Positions 14,289 to 22,412 are shown, counted from the first letter of the stretch. The stretch: 22,874 bases of DNA from SZUA-448 sp045627185 (GCA_045627185.1 JAZQNE010000043.1:1-22874), one strand, 5' to 3'. Notes: generated by a model not told the origin, from the sequence alone. Translations and numbers: made by a program.

Positions 14289-16577
14289 ATGTCCAAAAGT
14301 GTAATTAACAGAATAGAAAAGGAAGCCAACCTGCTGGTAGGCAGGGCACTTATTGCCCTGTCTGTCGCATCGGTTATAGGGATTCCGCTGGCATGGGTTA
14401 CAGTAATTCCAATGAGTGCTTTTACTGTTGAAGCTTATATTTTAGCAGCAATAGACAACCTTCTTCGAATTACCGTAGCTGCAATAATATACAAAAGAAA
14501 AGGCGAAGGAAAGGGGCTGAAATGGCTTGCCACCTGCTACCTTCTGGCCTTTCCCATGCTGTTTTCGGCTGTAATCGGTCGTGTTGTCTGGATTCTTTTT
14601 GTTCTTCCGATTCTGCATATGGCAAGGTATTACAACACTAAGAACACCATGATTGCCGGCATTCTGACCGGTGTTGCCGGTGTGACTTGTGATGTTCTTT
14701 CTGTTCTTTTCAGCCGGAAATATCCGGTTATGGAATTTTACTATATATCCTTTAAGGAAGATACCGTACTTAATGTCAGAAAAGGTGCTGACGGCCTGCA
14801 TGCAGCAGTTGCAGCCAATTATGACAAAATAAATGTCAGGGGACTTGTTCTGTGCGTTATTTTCGAATCGCTGATTTTCCTTGCTGCGGTTGCGTTTGTC
14901 ACGTATCTTGCGTCGCATATTGCAAAACAGGGTAAGGTGATTGTTGATGAAAGCCTGTCCGAAAAGATGGAGCATACACTTGAGGAGGTTGAACTTCAGA
15001 CGATTATAGAGGCTGTTTCGGAGGATTATGAGTGCCTGATAAATTATGACCTTGAATCGGACGATGCGAACTATTATCGTTTGTCACCTAAGTTTAGCGA
15101 CCTTTCGAAAATGTGGGCGGAGAAAAGAGACTGGAATTCCAGAATGATTCTTTTTGCGGACCGGTTTGTGTCAAACAGCGACAGAATAGCATTTCTGACG
15201 GATATATCGGAGGAAAACCTTACGGGAAAGGTTTCCGATAACAAGACTTATTCAATTAACAGCAGATTGTATTTTGGCGGAGCGGGTGCATGGTATCAGC
15301 TGAACTTCATGAAGAATCATGCACATGAGGGTCACAGATGCCTGCTTCTCTGGTGCAGAAATATTGAAAATGAAATAAGCATGCAGCAGAATCAGAACGA
15401 AGAGCTTGAGCAGGCGCTTTCAAAGGCTGAAATTGCAAGTGAAGCCAAAACCAGGTTCCTGTTCAACATGAGCCATGACCTTCGTACTCCCATGAATGCA
15501 GTTATGGGCTTTGCCGCAATGGCAAAAAAGAATATCGGAAATGATGCACGTGTTACGGAAAGCATTGACAAACTTGAGGCTGCCGGCGGCGAACTTCTTG
15601 ATATTATAAACGATGTTCTTGAAATTTCAAGAATTGAGACCGGTCAGGTCCGAATCAATGAGAAACCGTATGATATACGCAATATAGAAACCCCGCTCAG
15701 ATCTGTGTTTGAGCCCGTGATTGAGCAGAAGAACCTGACGCTTGTCAGGACATCGTCCATTAAGGACAATCTGATTTATATGGATGATACTCGTGTAAAC
15801 AGAATTCTTTTCAATATCATTGGAAATGCAGTCAAGTTTACACCTGATGGCGGCAAGATTGATTATTCGCTCAAACAGCTTGCGGATATGCCTGATGACC
15901 GTGCTGTTTATGAGTGGACAATTACCGATACCGGTGTAGGAATGCGCGAAGACTTTGTAGAGCACATCTTTGAAAGATTCGCAAAGGAAAAGACAACTAC
16001 CGAGAGCGGACTTGAAGGAACGGGTCTTGGAATGGCGCTTGTAAAAGAACTTGTAGATGCCATGGAAGGCGATGTAAAGGTTGAGAGCAAAAAGGGTCAG
16101 GGCACAACGGTTACATTCAGAATTCCGTTCAAAAAATGCAGTGAATGGGAATTTAACGCCGTTAACCGCCCACGCCCGTGGGAAAAGCGTTATGAGGGCC
16201 TGAGAGCCCTTCTGGCCGAAGATAACGAACTGAACAGGGAAATTGCCACAGACCTGCTTGAAGAGCGCGGAATGACCGTTATATGCGTTAAGAACGGCAA
16301 GGAAGCACTTGAGACGGTCAGAACATCAAAACAGGGTGACTTTGATGTCATCTTTATGGATGTTCAGATGCCTGCTATGGACGGTTATGATGCAACAAGG
16401 TGCATCCGCGCCCTCCCGAACAGATATCAGGCTAATATCCCTATTATTGCCATGACAGCCAATGCCTTTGAAGAGGATAAGCAGGAAGCGCTTGCAATCG
16501 GTATGAACGCCCATATCGCAAAGCCGATTGACAGCAATAAACTTGCAGATGTAATGGCAAAATGCATGAATAAGTGA
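14289..16577 (+). CDS. Hybrid sensor histidine kinase with receiver domain
   Basis: A 762-residue membrane kinase. The first ~210 residues hold about six hydrophobic helices (for example 16-36, 41-60, 76-112, 118-140 and 185-207). Residues ~230-360 form a cytoplasmic PAS-like region (IIEAVSEDYECLINYDLES), then comes a coiled coil. The HisKA segment is FLFNMSHDLRTPMNAVMGF with H396. The ATPase domain has NIIGNAVKFTPDGG, DTGVGM and GTGLGMAL boxes. The C-terminal receiver (about 640-762) has acidic residues in LLAEDNELNRE, phosphoacceptor D691 in FMDVQMPAMDG, the conserved Thr in AMTANAF and Lys in HIAKPID. No DNA-binding or HPt domain follows and no regulator gene is adjacent, so phosphate flow must use a partner elsewhere. 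It begins 70 bases after deoB, with AAAGG upstream at rather long spacing. The stop is 5 bases from the end of the converging MATE gene. Confidence 0.95.
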   Translation: MSKSVINRIEKEANLLVGRALIALSVASVIGIPLAWVTVIPMSAFTVEAYILAAIDNLLRITVAAIIYKRKGEGKGLKWLATCYLLAFPMLFSAVIGRVVWILFVLPILHMARYYNTKNTMIAGILTGVAGVTCDVLSVLFSRKYPVMEFYYISFKEDTVLNVRKGADGLHAAVAANYDKINVRGLVLCVIFESLIFLAAVAFVTYLASHIAKQGKVIVDESLSEKMEHTLEEVELQTIIEAVSEDYECLINYDLESDDANYYRLSPKFSDLSKMWAEKRDWNSRMILFADRFVSNSDRIAFLTDISEENLTGKVSDNKTYSINSRLYFGGAGAWYQLNFMKNHAHEGHRCLLLWCRNIENEISMQQNQNEELEQALSKAEIASEAKTRFLFNMSHDLRTPMNAVMGFAAMAKKNIGNDARVTESIDKLEAAGGELLDIINDVLEISRIETGQVRINEKPYDIRNIETPLRSVFEPVIEQKNLTLVRTSSIKDNLIYMDDTRVNRILFNIIGNAVKFTPDGGKIDYSLKQLADMPDDRAVYEWTITDTGVGMREDFVEHIFERFAKEKTTTESGLEGTGLGMALVKELVDAMEGDVKVESKKGQGTTVTFRIPFKKCSEWEFNAVNRPRPWEKRYEGLRALLAEDNELNREIATDLLEERGMTVICVKNGKEALETVRTSKQGDFDVIFMDVQMPAMDGYDATRCIRALPNRYQANIPIIAMTANAFEEDKQEALAIGMNAHIAKPIDSNKLADVMAKCMNK

Positions 16578-16582
16578 AAAAG

Positions 16583-17980
16583 CTAGTCAATATTCTTCTT
16601 CATGTGATTCCAGCGCCCTGAGAAATATCTGATGTTGCAGACAATTGCTACTGTGAACCAGGTAAAGCCGGTTGCCCACCAGATTCCCTTGTAACCAAGG
16701 GCCGGAATCCTTGTAAGAAGAGCTGAAAACAGAATACGACACACAACCTCGCTGATACCGTTTATCAGCGAAAATGATGCATCTCCGACGCCGTTCAGAA
16801 TGCCCCTTGGTATATAAATCATGGAAAGGGCAAAATAGAACGGCGTTGTTATTTTAAGCATTTCAGAACAGATATCAATTACCTTAACGGCATCACTGGA
16901 AACGAAAAGACTTGAAATCGGGCGGCTTAGAAGTATGACAAGCGGCACGATGACAATATTATAGATAAAGACAAGCTGAACGCCGCAAAGATATCCCTTG
17001 CGGACTCTGCCAAGCTTGTTTGCGCCAAAGTTCTGACCCGCAAAGGTCGTAAATGATGCCGTCAGAGTGCTGAAGAACTGGCTGAAGATTACATCAACCT
17101 TGCCGGTGATGCCGAAGGCGCCCATAATATTTGTGTCATCATAGCTGTTTACAACGCCCTGAAGAACCATAAGCGAAATGGCTATCATGGAGCTCTGGAT
17201 TGCGATGGGAATACCAAGCTTGAAGCTTTTCCCTATAATGCCCCAGTGAGGCGTCAGTTCAAGTTCTGAAAGCTTGAAATACGGTACGCGAAGGATGGCA
17301 TAGATAAGGCTTACGGCAGCGGATAAAAACTGAGCAACAACTGTTGCAAGCGCCACGCCGAATACACCAAGATGGAAGACCAGCACGAACAAAAGGTCAA
17401 AACCTATATTAAGGAATGTTGAAATAATCAGGAAAATAAGTGGGGTACGTGAATCGCCAACAGCACGCAGAATTGAGGAAACACCGTTGTAGAGGGCAAT
17501 GAACAGAATGCCGAGGCAGGTTGTACGAAGATAGAGAACGGCGTCGTCAAGGACTTCATCTGTGGTTTCCATAAGGATAAGAAGCGGTCTTGCGCAGATT
17601 AACCCGACTACGGTAACTACAAGAGATGCGATTCCGAGTACGTAGAAAGCATTTACGATTGTCTGGCGTATACCTTTTTCGTCTTTTGCACCGAAATAAT
17701 GTGCAGCAATTACGCCAATTCCGACAGACAGACCGGAACTTAGTGAGAAGAACAGGAAGTTGGTTGAACCGCAGGCACTTACGGCAGCAAGTGCTTTGTC
17801 ACTTACGAATTTGCCTACAACTGCTGTGTCTACAAGATTATAAAACTGCTGAAACAGATTTCCTATAAAAAGCGGGATGGAAAAAATCAAAATGTGGTGA
17901 AGGATGTTGCCTTCCGTCATATCTGTTTCGAGGGAAACAGAATGCGGTACTGCCTTATTCCCGATGGTTCCTTGTTTCAT
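16583..17980 (-). CDS. MATE-family efflux transporter
   Basis: A 465-residue inner-membrane protein with about twelve helices, a cation-coupled multidrug and toxic compound extrusion pump of the DinF/NorM-like superfamily. The N-terminal signature is typical: TEGNILHHILIFSIPLFIGN (22-41), then LFQQFYNLVDTAVVGKFVSD, and KALAAVSACGSTNFL, with the Gln-Tyr-Asn and Val-Asp pairs conserved. The second half repeats the fold (KSFKLGIPIAIQSSMIAISL at about 250-269). It has AGAGGAA seven bases before its ATG. The gene runs towards the hybrid kinase gene with only five bases between stop codons, too little for separate terminators. It diverges from tRNA-Leu(CAG), with starts about 90 bases apart. The substrate cannot be predicted. 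Confidence 0.95.
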   Translation of the reverse strand: MKQGTIGNKAVPHSVSLETDMTEGNILHHILIFSIPLFIGNLFQQFYNLVDTAVVGKFVSDKALAAVSACGSTNFLFFSLSSGLSVGIGVIAAHYFGAKDEKGIRQTIVNAFYVLGIASLVVTVVGLICARPLLILMETTDEVLDDAVLYLRTTCLGILFIALYNGVSSILRAVGDSRTPLIFLIISTFLNIGFDLLFVLVFHLGVFGVALATVVAQFLSAAVSLIYAILRVPYFKLSELELTPHWGIIGKSFKLGIPIAIQSSMIAISLMVLQGVVNSYDDTNIMGAFGITGKVDVIFSQFFSTLTASFTTFAGQNFGANKLGRVRKGYLCGVQLVFIYNIVIVPLVILLSRPISSLFVSSDAVKVIDICSEMLKITTPFYFALSMIYIPRGILNGVGDASFSLINGISEVVCRILFSALLTRIPALGYKGIWWATGFTWFTVAIVCNIRYFSGRWNHMKKNID

Positions 17981-18010
17981 ATGTATTCCTCTGTGAAGTA
18001 AAATTTATCG

Positions 18011-18039
18011 TTGACATTCTTACGTGAAGATGTTAATAT
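18011..18039 (+). promoter_or_regulatory. Promoter of tRNA-Leu(CAG)
   Basis: TTGACA (18011-18016), 17 bases, then TAATAT (18034-18039), with an extended -10 TG one base before it. The spacer end TGAAGATG is identical to that of the other tRNA-Leu promoter at 22264. The leader holds a small hairpin, TGGGC (18049-18053) with GCCCA (18060-18064), before the mature tRNA. Confidence 0.75.
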
Positions 18040-18071
18040 TGCATGTGCTGGGCAAAACAGCCCAATAAGTT

Positions 18072-18155
18072 GCAGTCGTGGCGGAATTGGCATACGCGCA
18101 TGATTCAGGTTCATGTCCACGCAGGTGGGTGAGAGTTCAAGTCTCTTCGACTGCA
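18072..18155 (+). tRNA. tRNA-Leu, anticodon CAG
   Basis: A class II tRNA folds fully. The acceptor is GCAGTCG (18072-18078) with CGACTGC (18148-18154) and discriminator A18155. The D stem is GCG/CGC with loop GAATTGGCATA. The anticodon stem is CATGA/TCATG with loop TTCAGGT, giving anticodon CAG at 18106-18108 (reads CTG). The variable arm is long, with CCAC/GTGG. The T arm is GAGAG-TTCAAGT-CTCTT. The 3' CCA is not encoded. The long variable arm and discriminator A are leucine identity features. Confidence 0.95.
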
Positions 18156-18173
18156 TACATCATTATTATACAA

Positions 18174-18207
18174 AAAGAAAAGTCCGAGGTATATCGGACT
18201 TTTCTTT
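18174..18207. terminator. Bidirectional terminator between tRNA-Leu(CAG) and the chemoreceptor gene
   Basis: A 14-pair perfect stem, AAAGAAAAGTCCGA (18174-18187) with TCGGACTTTTCTTT (18194-18207), has a six-base loop and T-rich runs on either side. It can end the tRNA transcript from the left and the chemoreceptor transcript from the right, whose stop is about 25 bases away. Confidence 0.88.
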
Positions 18208-18230
18208 ATTTTTGTAACAATATCTCGTGA

Positions 18231-20318
18231 TTATTTTAATTTGTAGAAATCAACCTGATCCATAAGAAGCTTAGCGTGATTTGTAAGCTCAACACTTGCT
18301 GCAGCGCACTCTTCACTGACTGCGGAGTTGTTCTGGACATCGTTCGAAATCTGCGAAATTCCCTTGTTAACCTGTGAAATTGCTTCAGCCTGACTCTGCG
18401 ATACAGTAGCAATATTGTTCATTATTGTCGCAATTTCGTCAATCTCTGAAACAATCTTGCCAAGGTCATCAGCTGTTTCGGTTGCAATCTTTGAACCGAC
18501 ATTGATCTTTGCGATTGAGTTCTCAATCATTTCAGCAATTTCAGAAGATGCAGCTGAGGACTTGCCTGCAAGGTTTCTTACCTCTTCGGCTACAACCGAG
18601 AAGCCCTTGCCGTGAACGCCGGCTCTTGCTGCCTCTACGGAAGCATTAAGTGCAAGAATGTTGGTCTGGAATGCGATGTTATCAATAACCTTTGTAATCT
18701 TTGCGATGCTTTCCGATGCTGCACTGATTTCATCCATTGCAACAACCATTCGCTGCATCTGCTCATTGCCGCTTGCTGCTTCTGTTTTGGCTGTCTGTGT
18801 AAGCTCATTTGCACGGAGTACATCAGCTGTGTTGTTTTCTGTACTTCTTGTGATATCTTCGATAGAAGCTGTAATCTCAACAACTGCACCGGCCTGGGAA
18901 GCTGCTGCGCTTGCGAGCTGCTGGCTTGCGCGCTCAACCTGCTGGGCACCGTTAAGAAGGTTGCCCGATGCTTCACTTGCATCTGCAAAGGTTGAATTAA
19001 GTGAAGAAAGAATCTGGTTCAGGCTGTCCTTGATTGCTGCGAAATCACCCTTGTAATCCTTATCAACGGTAACGGTCAGGTCACCGTTTGTGATTGCGCC
19101 GAGAGTATCGGAAATATCGTTAATATATGTGGTAAGCTGATTCTTTGTTTCATTGAGCGATTTGACAAGAACACCGGTTTCATCACCCTTTATTGCACAA
19201 GGCTCAAATTCTGCACTCAGGTTGCCTTCTGCAATCATCTTCAGGTTGTTGGAAGAAATACGTACAGGATTTGCTATTCCGGATGCAACTGCAAGAAGGA
19301 TAATGAAGTCAAGAATGATAAGGACAATAAATACTATGATGACAAGTGATGCCTTGTTAATCAGTGCTTTGTTTGCTTCCGATTTTTTCATTACAACACC
19401 GAGTGACCAGCCGTTTCCGCCTTCGATGGGATGACATGCTGCAAGGAATACCTCACCCTTGCTGTTTTTGTACTCTGTGCTGTACGCATTACCCTGAATC
19501 ATCTGGGTAAGGAATGCGGTATATTCCGCATTTTGTGCTGATTTTGTGGTCTGCTTTGTTTCGCCTGAGTTTTCTGCACTTTGGGTCTTTGCTTTTTCTG
19601 CACTTTCAATGCTGCTTCTGATTACCTTTTCATCAGGATGGGCGACAACACCGCCGGTACTGTTTAATATGTAAGCATAACCGTCTGTTCCGAGCTGTTC
19701 CGAAATCTGTTTAATGAGGTCGGTAAAGTGAGAAATCTTGATTCCTGCTATAAAGCAGCCGTCAAAACCTTCAACTCTTGAAGGAGTTCCTACCAAATAT
19801 GAAAGAGGATTTCCGTCAACCTTTTTAATTACGGGATCGCAGATTGTTGTAAGGCCTTTCTTTGCGTTAATTACATAAGAACGTTCACTTAGGTCCGCAC
19901 CGTTGTCATAAGCCTTGCCGTCTGCGTTAACAAGCGAGATGTCATCAAACATTGATTTGCCTGAAGTAATATCTTTATAAAGAAGAGTTTTTCTGGCTTC
20001 AACGGAAAGTGAGGGATCGGTAACCTCTGCTCTGGTTGACTGGTACTCAATTTCAGCTTTTGCACGTGCAAGTGTCTGACTGATTGTACTTGCGCCCAGT
20101 TCGGCGTATGTTTTAACTGCCGTCATGTTGTACTTGACAAGAATCTCTGAAGACTTACTGAGTGTGACAATTACAAGGATGATTGCCGTAACAAGCATGG
20201 ACAGGAGGCTGAGACGTGTGATGCGCATGAGAATGGAGGTTTTTGTTCCCTGCTTCTTAAGTCCGCTTCGCATTTGTGTCAGGATGTTGGTTGACGCTTT
20301 CTTCTCTTTCTGTTTCAT
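18231..20318 (-). CDS. Methyl-accepting chemotaxis protein with Cache-type sensor
   Basis: A 695-residue chemoreceptor that passes extracellular ligand binding to CheA/CheW. Order: a Lys-rich cytoplasmic N-terminus; first membrane helix at about 30-54; an extracellular dCache-like sensor (~55-320) with DISLVNADGKAYDNGADLSE and TDGYAYILNSTGGVVAHPDE blocks; second helix at about 322-347; HAMP; methylation helices; and the signalling tip with AFQTNILALNASVEAARAG and EEVRNLAGKSSAASSEIAEM (about 577-596). It ends VDFYKLK without a CheR-tethering pentapeptide. The frame opens 14 codons earlier with a GTG at 20360, but that start has no ribosome site. The ATG at 20318 has GAAAGGG eight bases upstream, so I chose it. 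A Gln/Lys/Thr/Ser-rich insertion (AKTQSAENSGETKQTTKSAQ) interrupts the sensor. No che genes are in the window. Confidence 0.96.
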   Translation of the reverse strand: MKQKEKKASTNILTQMRSGLKKQGTKTSILMRITRLSLLSMLVTAIILVIVTLSKSSEILVKYNMTAVKTYAELGASTISQTLARAKAEIEYQSTRAEVTDPSLSVEARKTLLYKDITSGKSMFDDISLVNADGKAYDNGADLSERSYVINAKKGLTTICDPVIKKVDGNPLSYLVGTPSRVEGFDGCFIAGIKISHFTDLIKQISEQLGTDGYAYILNSTGGVVAHPDEKVIRSSIESAEKAKTQSAENSGETKQTTKSAQNAEYTAFLTQMIQGNAYSTEYKNSKGEVFLAACHPIEGGNGWSLGVVMKKSEANKALINKASLVIIVFIVLIILDFIILLAVASGIANPVRISSNNLKMIAEGNLSAEFEPCAIKGDETGVLVKSLNETKNQLTTYINDISDTLGAITNGDLTVTVDKDYKGDFAAIKDSLNQILSSLNSTFADASEASGNLLNGAQQVERASQQLASAAASQAGAVVEITASIEDITRSTENNTADVLRANELTQTAKTEAASGNEQMQRMVVAMDEISAASESIAKITKVIDNIAFQTNILALNASVEAARAGVHGKGFSVVAEEVRNLAGKSSAASSEIAEMIENSIAKINVGSKIATETADDLGKIVSEIDEIATIMNNIATVSQSQAEAISQVNKGISQISNDVQNNSAVSEECAAASVELTNHAKLLMDQVDFYKLK

Positions 20319-20389
20319 TTTTGCAGCCCTTTCATAGTTTAAGTGATTAATAATTTCCACACAAAAAACACGTTTAGCAATATATCAAT

Positions 20390-20418
20390 AGAATATCACG
20401 AAAAGTGCATACAGTCAA
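20390..20418 (-). promoter_or_regulatory. Promoter of the chemoreceptor gene
   Basis: On the minus strand TTGACT (20418-20413), 17 bases, then TATTCT (20395-20390). The leader to the ATG would be about 65 bases. The -35 matches five of six bases and the -10 only four of six. No sigma-D box was found for this gene. Confidence 0.5.
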
Positions 20419-20621
20419 CCACAAAAACGAATATTACGCAAGGGAATTACAAAAAGAAATAAAAGACGCTACACAAATCGTTAAAAAACGAAAACGATGG
20501 CATTCAATTTGCAAAAACACGAAATTGTGTATTTTCCAAGATACAAAAAACACAAAACGCGAAACTTTAGCGCGTTAAAGGATGCAATTTCGGCTTTTGC
20601 AAACTTTTTTTGCTGTTAGAC

Positions 20622-20648
20622 TAAAGTTTTGTTTGAATTGTTCGATAT
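20622..20648 (+). promoter_or_regulatory. Sigma-D/sigma-28-like promoter of the Ig-repeat gene
   Basis: TAAA (20622-20625) is followed after exactly 15 bases by TTCGATAT (20641-20648). The known Bacillus sigma-D consensus is TAAA, 14-16 bases, GCCGATAT, so the match is four of four plus six of eight. It lies about 90 bases upstream of the ATG on the correct strand. In AT-rich DNA chance matches occur, so this is suggestive only. Confidence 0.5.
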
Positions 20649-20738
20649 ATTTATTGCAAGGGAAAACAAAACAGTCCATTGCAAATAATAATCGATCAAA
20701 ACATTTTGAAATAATAAAGAATTTGAAAGGAGATAACA

Positions 20739-22169
20739 ATGAGCAGAACCCAGTTGTTCAAGTTCAAAAAGTTCGTTATGATTTATGCTGCTGCCGCAGT
20801 TTTCATAATGAGTATTGCAATACTTGTCATCTCTGCAAAAGCAGGAACGGAAGCGCCGGCATACATCACTGCGGAATACAACGGAAATCCCATTGTTGTT
20901 GACGGAAGCATTGATAGAGAAAATCTGAGAGTCTGTGCGGTTTATGCGGACGGAACAATTCTTGAGGTTACAAATTATACATTGTCAACCGATGTGGTTC
21001 AGAAAGAAGGAGCCAACGAAATATCCGTTATTTACCTTGGCAAGACAACAAACTTCACTGTAATAGGTAAGCTGGTAAATGAAATCTTTCCTTATTACAC
21101 AGGTGAATTAGTTAGTATAGGAAATGCAGTAGACGCCCGGAACGTGAGCGTCTATGTTTCGTTTTCGGATGAGTCTTTCGAACAGGTATATTCTTTTTCT
21201 ATTTTAAACCCTGATATCACTGAAGCGGGCGAACAGCAGGTTACTGTTGAATTTGGCGGAAAAACTGCAGACTTTACGGTAGTCGGTCAGGAGCCGAAAG
21301 AACTGAAAAGACTGGATGTGACCTACACCGGCGATGAGGTTATGCTGGGTAACCTGATTAACAGAGATGAAATTTATGTTACTGCATCTTATGCGGACGG
21401 CAGTGTTGAGAGCATAATTAATTACGATATTTCAACGGATACGCCTACAATGCTTGGCGTAAACGTTATTGTTATCAGCTACGATAACAAAACCACCACA
21501 TTCATGCTTGAAGGCATTCCGCGAACGATTGATTCACTTTCCGCAGAATACCACGGACAGCCGATTGAAATCGGTATGGAGGTCAGAAAAGCGGATATTA
21601 CTGTTGTCGCGACATATTCCGATGGCGTAAGCGAGGTTGTAACTGACTTTGACCTTCCGAGCCCCAAGATTTATTTTGTGGGATCACATGTGAAGACCGT
21701 TCATTACATGGGCCTTACCGCAGATATTTATGTTACCGGTGTTGAAGAAGCAGAAACAAGCTACGACAACGCAGCCGTATTCGAGGCTTCGAACCCGTTC
21801 AGAAGTGCTACAATCCGTATTGCACTTCCGTCCGGCGTTGACCCGTCCCTTGTCCAGTTCTCGAATCTGAAGCGTGTAGCCGTATCAAAAGCCCTGACAC
21901 GTGAAGTAAGACGTACAAACTTTGTTGTCTTCCATATTGATGCATCTCGTATTGATGATGAGCTTCCGCTTGAAATGAAAATCAAGATTCCTGAAGGCAT
22001 GCGTCCTGAGGATTGTGTTCTTTATTATACGCCGGACCTTACAACAACAATCGGCACAATGCAGTATGAGTATACCGAAGACGGTGAGATGACGCTTCTT
22101 TTCTACAAGAGCGGCAATTATATCCTCACAACGGAGACCCGCATCAGACGGTATTTCAAGAAGAATTAA
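20739..22169 (+). CDS. Membrane-anchored protein with four bacterial Ig-like repeats
   Basis: A 476-residue surface protein of unknown function. After a basic start, a single hydrophobic helix (about 13-33) acts as signal anchor. Four tandem Ig-like repeats of about 70-75 residues follow, at about 41-110, 112-183, 190-259 and 265-334. Each has a Y-x-G-x-x-[IV] start, a central V-x-[AV]-x-[YF]-[AS]-[DS] strand (usually DG) and a late T-x-x-[FIY]-x-[VL]-x-G end, similar to cell-surface adhesin Ig folds (Big_3-like). The last ~140 residues (335-476) are a different beta-rich domain that I do not recognise, ending in a basic tail RRYFKKN. There is no LPXTG or dockerin. The ribosome site AAAGGAG is six bases before the ATG. 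It diverges from the chemoreceptor gene and may be driven by a sigma-D-like promoter. Adhesion or envelope binding is inferred. Confidence 0.8.
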   Translation: MSRTQLFKFKKFVMIYAAAAVFIMSIAILVISAKAGTEAPAYITAEYNGNPIVVDGSIDRENLRVCAVYADGTILEVTNYTLSTDVVQKEGANEISVIYLGKTTNFTVIGKLVNEIFPYYTGELVSIGNAVDARNVSVYVSFSDESFEQVYSFSILNPDITEAGEQQVTVEFGGKTADFTVVGQEPKELKRLDVTYTGDEVMLGNLINRDEIYVTASYADGSVESIINYDISTDTPTMLGVNVIVISYDNKTTTFMLEGIPRTIDSLSAEYHGQPIEIGMEVRKADITVVATYSDGVSEVVTDFDLPSPKIYFVGSHVKTVHYMGLTADIYVTGVEEAETSYDNAAVFEASNPFRSATIRIALPSGVDPSLVQFSNLKRVAVSKALTREVRRTNFVVFHIDASRIDDELPLEMKIKIPEGMRPEDCVLYYTPDLTTTIGTMQYEYTEDGEMTLLFYKSGNYILTTETRIRRYFKKN

Positions 22170-22263
22170 CCGACTTTGAACTATTCGTATGTGCGGGTTG
22201 ATTTACCTGTTTTTGGCCTGCTAAAAAAAGTCTAAAAAAAAACAAAAAAATGAAAAAAAGTAT

Positions 22264-22292
22264 TTGACTTTTTTCAATGAAGATGATAATAT
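22264..22292 (+). promoter_or_regulatory. Promoter of tRNA-Leu(AAG)
   Basis: TTGACT (22264-22269), 17 bases, then TAATAT (22287-22292), with extended -10 TG and the same TGAAGATG spacer end as the other tRNA-Leu promoter. An overlapping TATAAT at 22290-22295 is a better -10 box but at a poor 20-base spacing. Confidence 0.72.
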
Positions 22293-22322
22293 AATCAAGC
22301 GCGCTGAAAAGCACAGCGGTTT

Positions 22323-22404
22323 GCGGAGTTGCTGGAATTGGCAGACAGGCATGACTAAGGATCATGTGGCAACAGCCGTGAGAGTTCAAGTCTCTTACTC
22401 CGCA
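22323..22404 (+). tRNA. tRNA-Leu, anticodon AAG
   Basis: A class II tRNA folds fully. The acceptor is GCGGAGT (22323-22329) with ACTCCGC (22397-22403) and discriminator A22404. The D stem is CTG/CAG. The anticodon stem is CATGA/TCATG with loop CTAAGGA, so the anticodon is AAG (22357-22359). The variable arm is GGC/GCC and the T arm is identical to that of the CAG tRNA. The CCA is not encoded. An unmodified A34 reads CTT; deamination to inosine would widen it to CTC and CTA. Confidence 0.94.
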
Positions 22405-22412
22405 GGTGTTCA

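Larger units (their letters stand above)
20319..20738. other. 420-bp AT-rich divergent control region
   Basis: A non-coding, strongly AT-rich interval between two divergent genes. It holds a sigma-A-like promoter for the chemoreceptor (20390-20418) and a sigma-D-like promoter for the Ig-repeat gene (20622-20648). Also seen are the dyads ATCGTT (20477-20482) with AACGAT (20493-20498) and AACGCG (20556-20561) with CGCGTT (20571-20576). No riboswitch fold or small reading frame with a ribosome site was convincing, and no clear terminator was seen. Confidence 0.6.

Noticed and set aside
18612..19056. Cys-rich and Ser-rich plus-strand open frames inside the chemoreceptor gene
   Set aside because: They are antisense shadows of the repetitive helical signalling domain, without ribosome sites or promoters.
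20319..20360. GTG start at 20360 for the chemoreceptor
   Set aside because: No ribosome site precedes it, whereas the in-frame ATG at 20318 has GAAAGGG at eight bases.
20319..20738. Cyclic-di-GMP or other riboswitch in the chemoreceptor leader
   Set aside because: Leaders of chemoreceptor genes sometimes hold one, but the conserved core and paired arms were not found. The region is AT-rich with only short dyads.
20582..20902. Short plus-strand open frame of 106 codons across the Ig-repeat gene start
   Set aside because: It overlaps the better supported gene in another frame, and its ATG lacks a ribosome site.
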